A stretch of 45,669 nt of DNA from an uncultured Bacteroidota bacterium. GTDB taxonomy: Bacteria; Bacteroidota; Bacteroidia; Bacteroidales; P3. A program made the translations under genes and the position numbers. Of this stretch, positions 15,733-24,366 are shown in pieces. Within the stretch, counting starts at the first letter, position 1. Every line of letters starts with the position of its first letter. The stretch lies in NCBI GenBank assembly GCA_902784465.1, contig CACZUZ010000017.1, forward strand, positions 1 through 45,669, given 5' to 3'. Under the pieces are notes generated by a model. It was not told the origin of the DNA, ran no database searches, and worked only from the letters and a program-made list of their open reading frames with translations.

Positions 15733-16410
15733 ATGGCCAAACACAAACTGGCGCGATTTGCCGAAAATCTGACATTCAAAAACCTTTTCCAGCTCTCTTT
15801 TGAGCAGCTTGCCGAGCATGGTTTCGAGTTGCGCGGCAAGTGGAATGAGTTTTTCGGCAACGACAACCCCATCGTCCTTGAACTGGGGTGCGGCAAAGGC
15901 GAATACACCATCGCCATGGCTCGTCAGTTGCCGGAACGCAACTATATCGGCGTCGACATCAAGGGAGCCCGTCTGTGGCGTGGTGCTAAGACCAGCAACG
16001 AGGAGAAGATGACGAACGTGGCCTTCATCCGTACCCGCATCGAGATGATTGATCGCTTTTTCGCTCCCGGCGAGGTCGCTGAGATATGGGTCACTTTCCC
16101 CGACCCTCAGCCCAAGAAGCCCAACAAGAGGCTCACCAGCCAGCGTTTCTTGTCCCTGTATGGCCATTTCCTCAGGCCGGGGGCTCCCATCAACCTCAAG
16201 ACCGACTCACGCGAGCTTTACGACTACACCCTCGACGAGGTCATCCCCGCCGGCGGTTACACCGTCGAGTTTGCTACCCCCGACCTCTATGCCTCGGGCT
16301 ATGGCGGCATGGCAGTGGCCGTGCAGACCTTCTATGAGTCGATGTTCCTCGGCCAGGGCAAACCCATAACATACCTTAGATTTTTCAAAACAGAACTACA
16401 AACTTCATAA
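15733..16410 (+). CDS. trmB: tRNA (guanine-N7)-methyltransferase
   Basis: A 225-residue SAM-dependent methyltransferase that makes m7G46 in tRNA. The SAM motif LELGCGKGEYTIAMA is at about residues 49-63, YIGVDIKGARLWRGAK follows, and the family signature FPDPQPKKPNKRLTSQRFL lies at about 122-140. Length is that of the bacteroidal enzyme. The start is 21 bp after the heptamer array, so array length sets the distance from the preceding gene. It is followed 10 bp on by yebC, then rsmI, a translation/RNA-modification operon. Confidence 0.93.
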   Translation: MAKHKLARFAENLTFKNLFQLSFEQLAEHGFELRGKWNEFFGNDNPIVLELGCGKGEYTIAMARQLPERNYIGVDIKGARLWRGAKTSNEEKMTNVAFIRTRIEMIDRFFAPGEVAEIWVTFPDPQPKKPNKRLTSQRFLSLYGHFLRPGAPINLKTDSRELYDYTLDEVIPAGGYTVEFATPDLYASGYGGMAVAVQTFYESMFLGQGKPITYLRFFKTELQTS

Positions 16411-16420
16411 TATATATACA

Positions 16421-17161
16421 ATGTCAGGACATAATAAATGGTCAAAGATTAAGAGAGCCAAAGGTGCAGCTGACGCCAAGCGCTCCAAACAGTATTCCAA
16501 CATCTTGAAACAGGTCTCTATCGCCGTTCGCGAAGGCGGTCCCGACCCGGACAGCAACCCTCGTCTCCGTCTGCTCGTGCAGAATGCACGCGGATGCAAC
16601 ATGCCCAAAGACACCCTTCAGCGTGCCATCAACAAGGCTAACGACAAGGATGCAGCCGCAATGCAGGAGCTCACCTTCGAGTGCCATGTCAACCACGGCA
16701 TTGCACTCTTCATCGAGGCTCTTTCCGACAACAACAACCGTACCGTTGCCAACGTCAAGTCAATCATGAACAAGTTTGGCGGCACCCTCGAAACCAACGG
16801 CAGCCTCGCTTTCCTCTTCACCCGCAAGGGCGTCTTCGTAGTGCCTCGCAAACCCGACATGGATGTCGAGGAACTCGAGATGGACCTTATCGACGGCGGC
16901 CTTGAGGAAATGGAGGTCGATGACGATTACCTCACCCTCTACACTGCCTATGAGGACTTCGGCAATATGGTCAAGATGCTCGAAACCAAAGGTATCGAGT
17001 GTGAAAGCGCCGAGTTGCAGCGTATTCCCAACACAACCCGTTCCATCGACGAGGAGTCTATCCGTAAGGTCATGAAGGTCATCAACATCCTCGAGGAGGA
17101 TGACGATGTCACCAATGTCTACCACGACATGGAGATTCCCGACGATTTCGAGGAAGAGTAA
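16421..17161 (+). CDS. yebC: YebC/PmpR family protein
   Basis: A 246-residue YebC/TACO1 family protein. The start MSGHNKWSKIKRAKGAADAK is the family signature, RLLVQNARGCNMPKDTLQRAI and FGGTLETNGSLAFLFTRKG follow. YebC proteins are cytoplasmic, with roles reported both as transcriptional regulators and as ribosome-associated factors that help translate proline-rich stretches. The upstream gene for the Pro-Glu repeat SPOR protein would be a natural client if the latter holds here (inference). Its stop codon overlaps the start of rsmI by one base (TAATG). Confidence 0.93.
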   Translation: MSGHNKWSKIKRAKGAADAKRSKQYSNILKQVSIAVREGGPDPDSNPRLRLLVQNARGCNMPKDTLQRAINKANDKDAAAMQELTFECHVNHGIALFIEALSDNNNRTVANVKSIMNKFGGTLETNGSLAFLFTRKGVFVVPRKPDMDVEELEMDLIDGGLEEMEVDDDYLTLYTAYEDFGNMVKMLETKGIECESAELQRIPNTTRSIDEESIRKVMKVINILEEDDDVTNVYHDMEIPDDFEEE

Positions 17162-17829
17162 TGCTTTACTTGGTTCCGACACCGGTAGGTAACCTCGGCG
17201 ACATGACTTATCGTGCCGTCGAGGTTTTGAAATCCTGTGGCCTGATCCTTGCCGAGGATACCCGCACCAGTCGTGTCCTCATGCAGCACTACGGCATCGA
17301 GACCCCGCTCCAGTCCTACCACATCTTCAACGAGCACCAGGTGGTGGAACGCATTGTCGAGCGTCTTCTGACAGGTATCGACATTGCGGTGGTGACCGAC
17401 GCCGGCACGCCAGGCATCAGCGACCCAGGGTTCCTTCTGGTGCGCGAGGCTGTGAAGGCTGGCGTCGAGGTTGAATGCCTGCCAGGAGCCACGGCTTTTG
17501 TTCCGGCACTCATCGACAGCGGACTGCCGTGCGACAGGTTTGTCTTCGAGGGCTTTCTGCCCCACAAGAAGGGCCGCCAGACTGCCATCCAGAATCTGGC
17601 CTCCGAGTCGCGAACCATGATTATTTACGAAAGTCCATTTCGCCTCGTGAAGCTCCTCGAACAGCTGATTGAAGTGATGGGCGACGAACGTCAGGTGAGC
17701 GTCAGCCGTGAAATCAGCAAGCTACACGCCGAGACAGTCCGTGGCACACTGCGCGAAGTCCTCAAAGCCTTCGCATCGCGCGACGTCAAAGGCGAAATCG
17801 TTGTGGTTCTTGCAGGTTGTGACAAGTAG
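17161..17829 (+). CDS. rsmI: 16S rRNA (cytidine-2'-O)-methyltransferase
   Basis: A 222-residue tetrapyrrole-methylase-fold enzyme that methylates C1402 of 16S rRNA. Landmarks are LYLVPTPVGNLGDMTYRA at the start, AEDTRTSRVLM, VVTDAGTPGISDPGFLLV (SAM site), PGATAFVPAL and YESPFRLVKLL. It is slightly short because it lacks the C-terminal extension found in many proteobacterial forms, which is usual in this group. The ATG overlaps the yebC stop, implying translational coupling. Confidence 0.93.
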   Translation: MLYLVPTPVGNLGDMTYRAVEVLKSCGLILAEDTRTSRVLMQHYGIETPLQSYHIFNEHQVVERIVERLLTGIDIAVVTDAGTPGISDPGFLLVREAVKAGVEVECLPGATAFVPALIDSGLPCDRFVFEGFLPHKKGRQTAIQNLASESRTMIIYESPFRLVKLLEQLIEVMGDERQVSVSREISKLHAETVRGTLREVLKAFASRDVKGEIVVVLAGCDK

Positions 17830-17906
17830 ACGACTTGGTTGATTAATTTATTGACTATAAGCTATAAATTACTTTTAACTATTAATTATTAATTGTTTCT
17901 GTAATT

Positions 17907-18659
17907 ATGAAATATCCAGTTCTTATACTCGCTTTTCTGGCTCTCTCGTTTTCTGCCAGCGCCCAACATTTTTCGAGAGATATCGACGAAAATCACCTCA
18001 AGGGCCCCGTGAAGTCTATCCTCACAACGGTACGTACCCCGCAGGGGAGGATTGTGGGCCAGCCTGTCCGCAACAACTACAATGAGAAGGGCTACTATTC
18101 CCAGAATACCTATTACGACACACTGGGCAACCCTGTCATCGTCGTGGTCTACTCCTACGACAAGAGCGACCGCCTTGTGAGCGACATCCGCACCCAGGAG
18201 CCTTATAGCGAGATGCTGTCGCAGACCACTTACAAATACGACAAGAAGAACCGCACCATCACCGCCGAGATGTTTGGCAGCTCCGACTCGCTGGAAGAGA
18301 GCAGCGTATACTTCTACTCTAAGGACGGTCTCCTCGAGAAGGTCTCCATCTTCAGTGCCGACAACAAGGAAATCGCTTCGACACTATACAACTACAATGA
18401 CTTTGGCTACCGCACATACGTCACCTATAACGAGGGTGAGAACGGTATCTACCGTGGCGCCGAAAAATACCGCTACGACACCGACGGTCACCTGGCAGAG
18501 AAATGCTCCTATTATCTCACCACCCTTCGCCAGGCATTCCTTTATACATATTATTATGACGAACATGGCAACTGGACTCAGGCCTACGTCTTCCATGTGT
18601 CACCATCCGAAGGCTATCTCTATCAGGTCATCACTCGTCAGATAACCTATTTCGAGTAG
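17907..18659 (+). CDS. Secreted YD-repeat-like hypothetical protein
   Basis: A 250-residue protein with a clear signal peptide (MKYPVLILAFLALSFSASAQ, cleavage after about residue 19). The mature part is a series of beta-hairpin repeats of YD/RHS character: NYNEKGYYSQNTYYDTLGN, YSYDKSDRLVSD, YKYDKKNRTITAE, YNYNDFGYRTYV, YRYDTDGHLAEK and YYDEHGNWTQAY. No catalytic domain is visible. It is probably periplasmic or on the outer membrane. The last 13 bp overlap the 3' end of the convergent gene on the other strand. Confidence 0.75.
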   Translation: MKYPVLILAFLALSFSASAQHFSRDIDENHLKGPVKSILTTVRTPQGRIVGQPVRNNYNEKGYYSQNTYYDTLGNPVIVVVYSYDKSDRLVSDIRTQEPYSEMLSQTTYKYDKKNRTITAEMFGSSDSLEESSVYFYSKDGLLEKVSIFSADNKEIASTLYNYNDFGYRTYVTYNEGENGIYRGAEKYRYDTDGHLAEKCSYYLTTLRQAFLYTYYYDEHGNWTQAYVFHVSPSEGYLYQVITRQITYFE

Positions 18660-19642
18660 TATCTCTTCGCGTACCTTCCGAACCAGATAATCACATCGCA
18701 CAGGTGTAGTGCATACCCGAAGAGGAAGTTGTTTGAATGCAGCGAGTTATAGTAGTCCTGCATTACTGTCCGTCCGAGTGTGTCCAGCTCAACGGTGTGC
18801 GAGTTCTTGTTGGCTACCACCAGTATGCTTTTCACTATCTGTGCTATCACGGGAGGGAAAATGTACTGTCCTGGACGCTTGTAACGCACTGTTCTTGAAC
18901 CTAGATTCACCTCTCTGCCGGAGAGATAGAGCGATGAATTGGCGAGGTTCACCTTGTCTTTGGGCCCCATCACCTCGTCGGGGAGCATTCCAAGCCGGTT
19001 GGCGGCACGGAAGAGGTGCTCGAGAATGCGTCGCAGCTGCGTGTAGTACAGCACAGGGTCGAAGTCCCGGCTCTCCTCGGGGAAGTGGAGCGCCTTCAGT
19101 ATGTCGAGCATGGTCTGGCGTGCGTCGGGCGTGAAATAGATCTGCATGGTTTTGAACACGTCGCTGTACATGGCTCTCACCTTGTTGTCTTTACGCCGTG
19201 CCGCGGCATGCTTGATGGTGATGCACAACTCTTCAAGGTCGTGCCCCTTGCGGAAGTAGATTCGCCCCCATTCGCTCTCTAAAGTCTCGCGGTCACCCAT
19301 GCCAATCCGTTGAAGCGTCTTCTCAAAGTCGGGTGCGCTTCCCGACGAAAGGACGTACCACGGCAACTGCTCTCCATGCTGGACGAAGATGCTTTCCATC
19401 TCTCTTACAGCCTGGTAAAGGAAGTCGGGTGTGGGTTTGTCGCCATCGTTGATGACGCAGTTGCCGTCCAACACCACAGCCGAGAAGTTCTCGAAATGGC
19501 TGGCAAGAATGTACTTGCCTCGTTCCCAGCTGCGCGACTGTTGAACGTTAATGTTGTATTTGCGTGCTATCTCTTTGAAGTTCAGCGTGTCAACGTCTTC
19601 GTCGACCCAAAGGACGTTGTAAAGGCTGTCTCTGTTGCTCAT
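18647..19642 (-). CDS. Receiver-like domain protein, unknown function
   Basis: A 331-residue cytoplasmic protein. The N-terminal 110 residues resemble a response-regulator receiver: LYNVLWVDEDVDTLNFKEIA has the acidic pocket, and NFSAVVLDGNC supplies an Asp in the phospho-acceptor position, although the surrounding sequence is atypical. The remaining 200 residues (LEELCITIKHAAARRKDNKV ... FDPVLYYTQLRRILEHLFRA ... YNSLHSNNFLFGYALHLCDV) are an unrecognised helical domain without a DNA-binding motif. It stands alone, with no kinase gene nearby. Its 3' end overlaps the convergent secreted protein gene by 13 bp. Confidence 0.75.
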   Translation of the reverse strand: MSNRDSLYNVLWVDEDVDTLNFKEIARKYNINVQQSRSWERGKYILASHFENFSAVVLDGNCVINDGDKPTPDFLYQAVREMESIFVQHGEQLPWYVLSSGSAPDFEKTLQRIGMGDRETLESEWGRIYFRKGHDLEELCITIKHAAARRKDNKVRAMYSDVFKTMQIYFTPDARQTMLDILKALHFPEESRDFDPVLYYTQLRRILEHLFRAANRLGMLPDEVMGPKDKVNLANSSLYLSGREVNLGSRTVRYKRPGQYIFPPVIAQIVKSILVVANKNSHTVELDTLGRTVMQDYYNSLHSNNFLFGYALHLCDVIIWFGRYAKRYYSK

Positions 19643-19787
19643 TTTGTAGTCGATTTTTGTTCCTTTCCATTAACGGAGAGCCTTTTTTTTAATTGTGCAA
19701 CATCGGTGATATAGTTTTTTTTGTTTCTTTAAGATGCGTATAATCAGTTGCTTCTGCTTGATGATAATAATTTTTTGTCCAAAAAGT

Positions 19788-19818
19788 TTTGTTACTTCCA
19801 AAAATGTGTGTACTTTTG
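19788..19818 (+). promoter_or_regulatory. Promoter of rpmE2
   Basis: TTTG (19788-19791), 19-bp spacer, TACTTTTG (19811-19818): a perfect Bacteroidetes promoter, with a leader of about 75 nt before the L31 start. Confidence 0.75.
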
Positions 19819-19901
19819 CAAACTCAAAATCAGAGTAAAAACAACATTTTTTTAACAATCGTTTAAAAAACCACTGTTTAAAACGGCTAATAATCAAAGC
19901 A

Positions 19902-20159
19902 ATGAAAAAAGGAATCCATCCCGCCAACTACAGACTTGTCGTATTCAAAGATATGTCTAACGACAACATGATTCTCACCAAGAGCTGCGCCAACACCAAG
20001 GAGACTGTCGTTTTCACCGACGGCAATGAGTATCCTGTTGTGAAGCTTGAGATCTCCAACACATCTCATCCTTATTTCACCGGCAAGCTCAAGCTGGTTG
20101 ACACCGCTGGACGCGTCGATAAGTTCATGAGCAAGTACAAAAGATACAACAAAAAATAA
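19902..20159 (+). CDS. rpmE2: 50S ribosomal protein L31 type B
   Basis: An 85-residue L31 of the type B form (start MKKGIHPANYRLVVFKDMSN, end VDKFMSKYKRYNKK). It lacks the zinc-binding CxxC of type A L31; only one Cys is present. It has its own strong promoter and a strong terminator right after, so it is a single-gene transcript. The long leader could hold autoregulatory structure; none is obvious. Confidence 0.95.
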   Translation: MKKGIHPANYRLVVFKDMSNDNMILTKSCANTKETVVFTDGNEYPVVKLEISNTSHPYFTGKLKLVDTAGRVDKFMSKYKRYNKK

Positions 20160-20191
20160 GAATAGTAGTTTGTTTTAGGTTAAATGTTAGG

Positions 20192-20218
20192 AAAAAGCTC
20201 TTCTCGCAAGAGCTTTTT
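20192..20218 (+). terminator. Terminator of rpmE2
   Basis: AAAAAGCTCTT pairs perfectly with AAGAGCTTTTT around a 5-nt loop and runs into more T residues. Confidence 0.9.
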
Positions 20219-20326
20219 TTTATTGTGTTGAAATGAAACATTTTCACCTGTTTGCCGTAAAAAAGATAGTCTAAATGACACCTTATTATTGTTTAACATC
20301 ATACTTCAAACATACATATCTTCTTG

Positions 20327-22768
20327 ATGAACAACAATTATATTGATGAACTATTCCACGAGATGGTGGACTCTGACCATGTCTCCTCGGCTGTGATTGA
20401 AGTGGTGCCAGTGAATCAGAACGACAACCTTGAGGATTTCCTCTTCGATCTCAACCCCGACTGTCCTGACATCATCCCTATACTTCCTATGACTGGCAAC
20501 GTGCTCTTTCCCGGCACCATAACGCCTATCAACGTGTCGCGCACCTCCTCGCTTAAACTCCTGCGCCAGGTGGCCGAGAAGAACGTGAACATAGGTGTTG
20601 TCACGCAACGCAACGAGACTCCTGACATCCCCGAACGCAGCGACCTTTACGATACCGGTTGTCTTGCACAGGTGGTCAAGATTATCGAGATGCCTAACAA
20701 TGAGGTGATTGGAATACTCCGCGGCAGCGGCACTTTCGTGCTGGGCGACATCGTCTCCAATAAGCCTTACCTCACCGGAGAGCGTCAGCCCTCTTTCACC
20801 GCCGATATGCTGCCCGACATCACTCGCGAGGAAAAGGAGTCAATCAAAATTCTTGTCCGCAAATACATCTCTTTCCTCAAGTCGGTCAACCCCAATGATA
20901 TAACCATCAAGACGCTCCGCGAAATTCGCGGACCCCGCATGTTGACCAACTTTATCGCTTCGCATATCGACATGGATGTCTCCTACAAGCAGCAGCTTCT
21001 GGAGATGCCCACCTTCAATGAACGTGTACTGGCTCTTATCCGCCACATCAAGGATATGGAGTCTATCGAGGACCTTCGTCACGAGATACAGGAGAAGACG
21101 CAGGTCACCATGGATCGCCAGCAGCGTGAGTATTTCCTCAACCAGCAGATGCATGTTATCCAGGAAGAGCTGGGCGGCGGCTCCAACGACGCCGAACTCA
21201 AACACATGCGCGAGCGCGGCCGCAAGATGAAATGGCCGGAGGAGGTGCTTCACCATTTCGAGAACGAGATGAACAAGCTGCAGCGTACACCCCAGGCCTC
21301 GCCCGACTACAGTGTGCAGCTCAACTATTTGAATTTCATGCTCGACCTGCCGTGGGGAGTCCGTGGCTCCTTCAATAGCGACCTCGACAAGGCTCGCCGC
21401 CGTCTCGACAGCAACCACTTTGGCCTCGACAAGGTCAAGGAGCGTATCCTTGAGATGATGGCAGTCCTCAATCTCACCGACCAGCGCAAGTCGCCGGTCC
21501 TCTGCCTTGTGGGTGCCCCTGGCACTGGCAAGACCTCGCTGGGCAAGTCCATCGCCAACGCCCTCGGCCGCGAGTATGTGCGTGTGGCTCTGGGCGGTGT
21601 ACACGACGAAGCCGAGATTCGCGGCCATCGCCGCACCTACGTGGGCGCAATGCCAGGACGCATCATCAATGGTATGCTCAAGGCCAAGGTCAGCAACCCT
21701 GTGTTTGTGCTCGACGAGATTGACAAGGTTCAAGCCAACAATTTCAGCGGCGACCCGATGGCTGCCCTCCTCGAAGTGCTTGACCCCGAGCAGAATATGG
21801 CCTTCCACGACAACTACCTCGATGTCGACTACGACCTCTCCGGTGTCCTCTTCATTGCCACAGCCAACAGCATCTCGGGCATCCATCCCGCCCTCATCGA
21901 CCGCATGGAGGTCATCGAGGTGCCAGGCTACATCATTGAGGAGAAGCTCCAGATAGCCAAGCAATACCTCGCCCCGCGTCAGCTCAAGGAGAATGGCTTC
22001 AAGCGTGGCGACTTCACCTTCCCCGTCGAGACGATACGCAACATTGTCGAAGACTATACCCACGAATCGGGTGTTCGTCAACTCGACAAGATGATAGCCA
22101 AGCTGATACGCAACCGTGCCGTCAAGGTCCTTTCGGGCGAGAAGCCTTCCAAGAAGATTATGCCTGACGAACTGAGACCCATCCTGGGCTTGCCCATTCA
22201 TCAGTCTGAGCGTCGCAGTCCCACCCCCCTTGTGGCTGTCGTCACGGGTCTGGCATGGACACAGGTGGGCGGCACCATCCTGTTCATAGAGGCCTCCACA
22301 TCCAAAGGGAAGGGCAATCTCAGCATGACTGGCAACCTTGGCGACGTGATGAAGGAATCTGCCACTCTGGCCTACGAGTACATCAAGGCCAACGCCACCA
22401 AGCTCTCCATCGACTCCAGCCTCTTCGAGACTCTCAACATCCACATCCATGTGCCTGAAGGTGCCACTCCCAAGGACGGCCCCTCGGCTGGCATCACCAT
22501 GTTTACCGCCATGGTCAGTGCCTTCACAGGTCGCAAGGTGCGTGCCGACTATGCCATGACCGGCGAGATAACGTTGCGTGGCTCGGTGACACCCGTTGGC
22601 GGCATCCGCGAGAAGATCCTCGCCGCCAAGCGTGCCGGCATCACCGACCTGGTGCTTTGCGAAGACAACCGCCGCGATGTCGAGGACATCGCTCCGGAAT
22701 ACCTTAAAGGACTCAATTTCCACTATATCACTGAAATGTCACAAGTACTTCCTCTTGTCTTAATCTGA
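20327..22768 (+). CDS. lon: ATP-dependent protease Lon
   Basis: An 813-residue LonA protease. The N-terminal substrate-binding domain begins around [20 protein letters not shown], the AAA+ domain has Walker A GAPGTGKT at residues 396-403 and Walker [10 protein letters not shown], and the S16 protease domain has the Ser-Lys dyad S720 ([11 protein letters not shown]) and K763 (GGIREKI). It degrades damaged and regulatory proteins in the cytoplasm. The start is taken at the ATG 20327; a TTG directly before it is in frame but adds nothing. I see no clear TAnnTTTG promoter in the 100 bp upstream. The next gene starts 4 bp after its stop. Confidence 0.96.
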   Translation: MNNNYIDELFHEMVDSDHVSSAVIEVVPVNQNDNLEDFLFDLNPDCPDIIPILPMTGNVLFPGTITPINVSRTSSLKLLRQVAEKNVNIGVVTQRNETPDIPERSDLYDTGCLAQVVKIIEMPNNEVIGILRGSGTFVLGDIVSNKPYLTGERQPSFTADMLPDITREEKESIKILVRKYISFLKSVNPNDITIKTLREIRGPRMLTNFIASHIDMDVSYKQQLLEMPTFNERVLALIRHIKDMESIEDLRHEIQEKTQVTMDRQQREYFLNQQMHVIQEELGGGSNDAELKHMRERGRKMKWPEEVLHHFENEMNKLQRTPQASPDYSVQLNYLNFMLDLPWGVRGSFNSDLDKARRRLDSNHFGLDKVKERILEMMAVLNLTDQRKSPVLCLVGAPGTGKTSLGKSIANALGREYVRVALGGVHDEAEIRGHRRTYVGAMPGRIINGMLKAKVSNPVFVLDEIDKVQANNFSGDPMAALLEVLDPEQNMAFHDNYLDVDYDLSGVLFIATANSISGIHPALIDRMEVIEVPGYIIEEKLQIAKQYLAPRQLKENGFKRGDFTFPVETIRNIVEDYTHESGVRQLDKMIAKLIRNRAVKVLSGEKPSKKIMPDELRPILGLPIHQSERRSPTPLVAVVTGLAWTQVGGTILFIEASTSKGKGNLSMTGNLGDVMKESATLAYEYIKANATKLSIDSSLFETLNIHIHVPEGATPKDGPSAGITMFTAMVSAFTGRKVRADYAMTGEITLRGSVTPVGGIREKILAAKRAGITDLVLCEDNRRDVEDIAPEYLKGLNFHYITEMSQVLPLVLI

Positions 22769-22772
22769 TAAC

Positions 22773-24290
22773 ATGTTCAAGCAAATAGTTTTATTGTCGG
22801 CTTTTGTTTTTCTTGCGGCATCGCTGATGTCGCAGCCTGACAGTGGTCGCCGAAATACCGCTGTAACGGCCTCGGAGTTGGCGTTGAGGCTCCCCGCCTC
22901 TCTCGACGAGGTCTCCTCTTTCGACGGACAGCTCCACTTCGTCACGGGTGGCATGCTCCTCGCCTCGTCGGCTACCTCGTCGCATCTGTCGTCACCGATG
23001 GTCGACTCGCTGCTTGTCGCTATCGACCCGCAGCTGACCTACGCCGTCCGTGACCCTCTCACCAAAAGCATCTACTACACCAAAAAAGACTCTAAGGGTG
23101 TGTCGCAACTCTTTGTCTACTATGAGAAAAGGAAAGGCAAGTTCACCTCACGCCGAGTGAAACTCCCGGAAATGAGCTCGTCGGTCATGCACCCCGTCTT
23201 CTCGAACGACGGACGTGTCATGGTGTTCGCCAGCGACTCGCCGTTGGGGTTCGGCGGCATCGACCTCTGGTTCTCCATGCGTAGCGGCAACGACTGGCTC
23301 TCGCCGCAAAATATGGGTCATCTTGTCAACTCCGGTGGCGACGACATTATGCCCGCCATCTATGGCAACTACCTGGTCTTCTCCTCCGATGGTCGCCCCG
23401 ACAGTTATGGCGGATTTGACCTCTACGCCACCCGTCTTCTGACTCTGAGGCAGGGCGACACGGCCAGGATGTACCCCATCGGACGCTCGCCAGTGCAAAG
23501 CCTCAAGGCTCCCTTCTGCTCCAAGGACGATGACATGGCCTTTATCCCCTCATCTAACCTCAACCACGGATGGTGGCTGCGTCGCAATGCCGACAACAGC
23601 GAGGTGCTGAATCGTTTCGACGGCACGCTCCATTGCGTCGTCATGCGGGGTACCCTTACGTCGGAACACTATGACAAACTCGACGACGCCTATGTCGTTG
23701 CTGCCCATACACCTCGCAAGGGCGCCTCTCAGAGTTACGACACTGCTCGCGTGCTTTCTGACGGCAGCTACGTCATCTTCCTGCAAAACGGTGTCCATTA
23801 CGACCTCTCGTTCCATGCCAAAAACCATTTCGTTGAACAACAAGAAATTGTCCCTGTGCGTGGTAGCGAGGAGCTGCTCTATGCCGATGCCACAAAAGAT
23901 GTGCAACTCCGTACAATACCTCTCGATTCGCTCATCACTTTCACCCACCTCTTCAGCACGTCGGTCAGCAGCGAACTGTCTTCGGCCGGACGTGCCAATG
24001 TCGACAAGCTGGTATGCTTCTTGTTGGAAAACCCTGGTTTGCGAATCAATGTCTACTCTAACTATAACCTCAGTGCCGACATACCCTTCTGTTCGCTGCT
24101 CAATGGCTCGCGGCTCCGCTCCCTGACCGATTATCTTGTGTCGAAAGGGGTGAATTCCAAAGCGATAACCACATCGACAAATATTCCCCCTTCGCTAAAA
24201 AGGAACTCTCGGGCTATGATTGCAGACCGTAGTGTTCCGCCTTTGGAGCAGTCCTCGCTCACGGTGGCATTCTCCTTTTCGAAATTTTAA
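22773..24290 (+). CDS. PD40 propeller protein with OmpA-like C-terminus
   Basis: A 505-residue exported protein, signal peptide at about 1-20 (MFKQIVLLSAFVFLAASLMS). Residues about 120-290 are beta-propeller repeats of the WD40-like PD40 kind (MHPVFSNDGRVMVFASDSPL, GFGGIDLWFS, DDIMPAIYGNYLVFSSDG, SYGGFDLYATRL). The last 110 residues look like a degenerate OmpA-like peptidoglycan-binding domain (LSSAGRANVDKLVCFLLENP ... NGSRLRSLTDYLVSKGVNSK), in which the usual TDxxG aspartate region reads SNYNLS. This layout recalls envelope proteins linked to T9SS (PorE-like, tol-pal-like), and the gene beside it encodes a T9SS substrate. It is coupled to lon by a 4-bp gap and ends in a strong terminator. 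Confidence 0.75.
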   Translation: MFKQIVLLSAFVFLAASLMSQPDSGRRNTAVTASELALRLPASLDEVSSFDGQLHFVTGGMLLASSATSSHLSSPMVDSLLVAIDPQLTYAVRDPLTKSIYYTKKDSKGVSQLFVYYEKRKGKFTSRRVKLPEMSSSVMHPVFSNDGRVMVFASDSPLGFGGIDLWFSMRSGNDWLSPQNMGHLVNSGGDDIMPAIYGNYLVFSSDGRPDSYGGFDLYATRLLTLRQGDTARMYPIGRSPVQSLKAPFCSKDDDMAFIPSSNLNHGWWLRRNADNSEVLNRFDGTLHCVVMRGTLTSEHYDKLDDAYVVAAHTPRKGASQSYDTARVLSDGSYVIFLQNGVHYDLSFHAKNHFVEQQEIVPVRGSEELLYADATKDVQLRTIPLDSLITFTHLFSTSVSSELSSAGRANVDKLVCFLLENPGLRINVYSNYNLSADIPFCSLLNGSRLRSLTDYLVSKGVNSKAITTSTNIPPSLKRNSRAMIADRSVPPLEQSSLTVAFSFSKF

Positions 24291-24296
24291 CACTTC

Positions 24297-24328
24297 TAGA
24301 CGCAACAAAAATCGTTTTTTTGCGTCTA
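24297..24328 (+). terminator. Hairpin terminator after the PD40 gene
   Basis: TAGACGCAA and TTGCGTCTA enclose a second pairing AAAAA/TTTTT, giving a long stem with a tight loop centred on TCG, 7 bp after the stop codon. Confidence 0.7.
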
Positions 24329-24366
24329 TTAGGTATAGTTAAACAGCAACGCAAAACATTCTTTTT

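Noticed and set aside
20840-22723. 627-codon minus-strand frame opposite lon
   Set aside because: A shadow of GC-rich codon use; the plus strand encodes a full Lon protease with all catalytic motifs.
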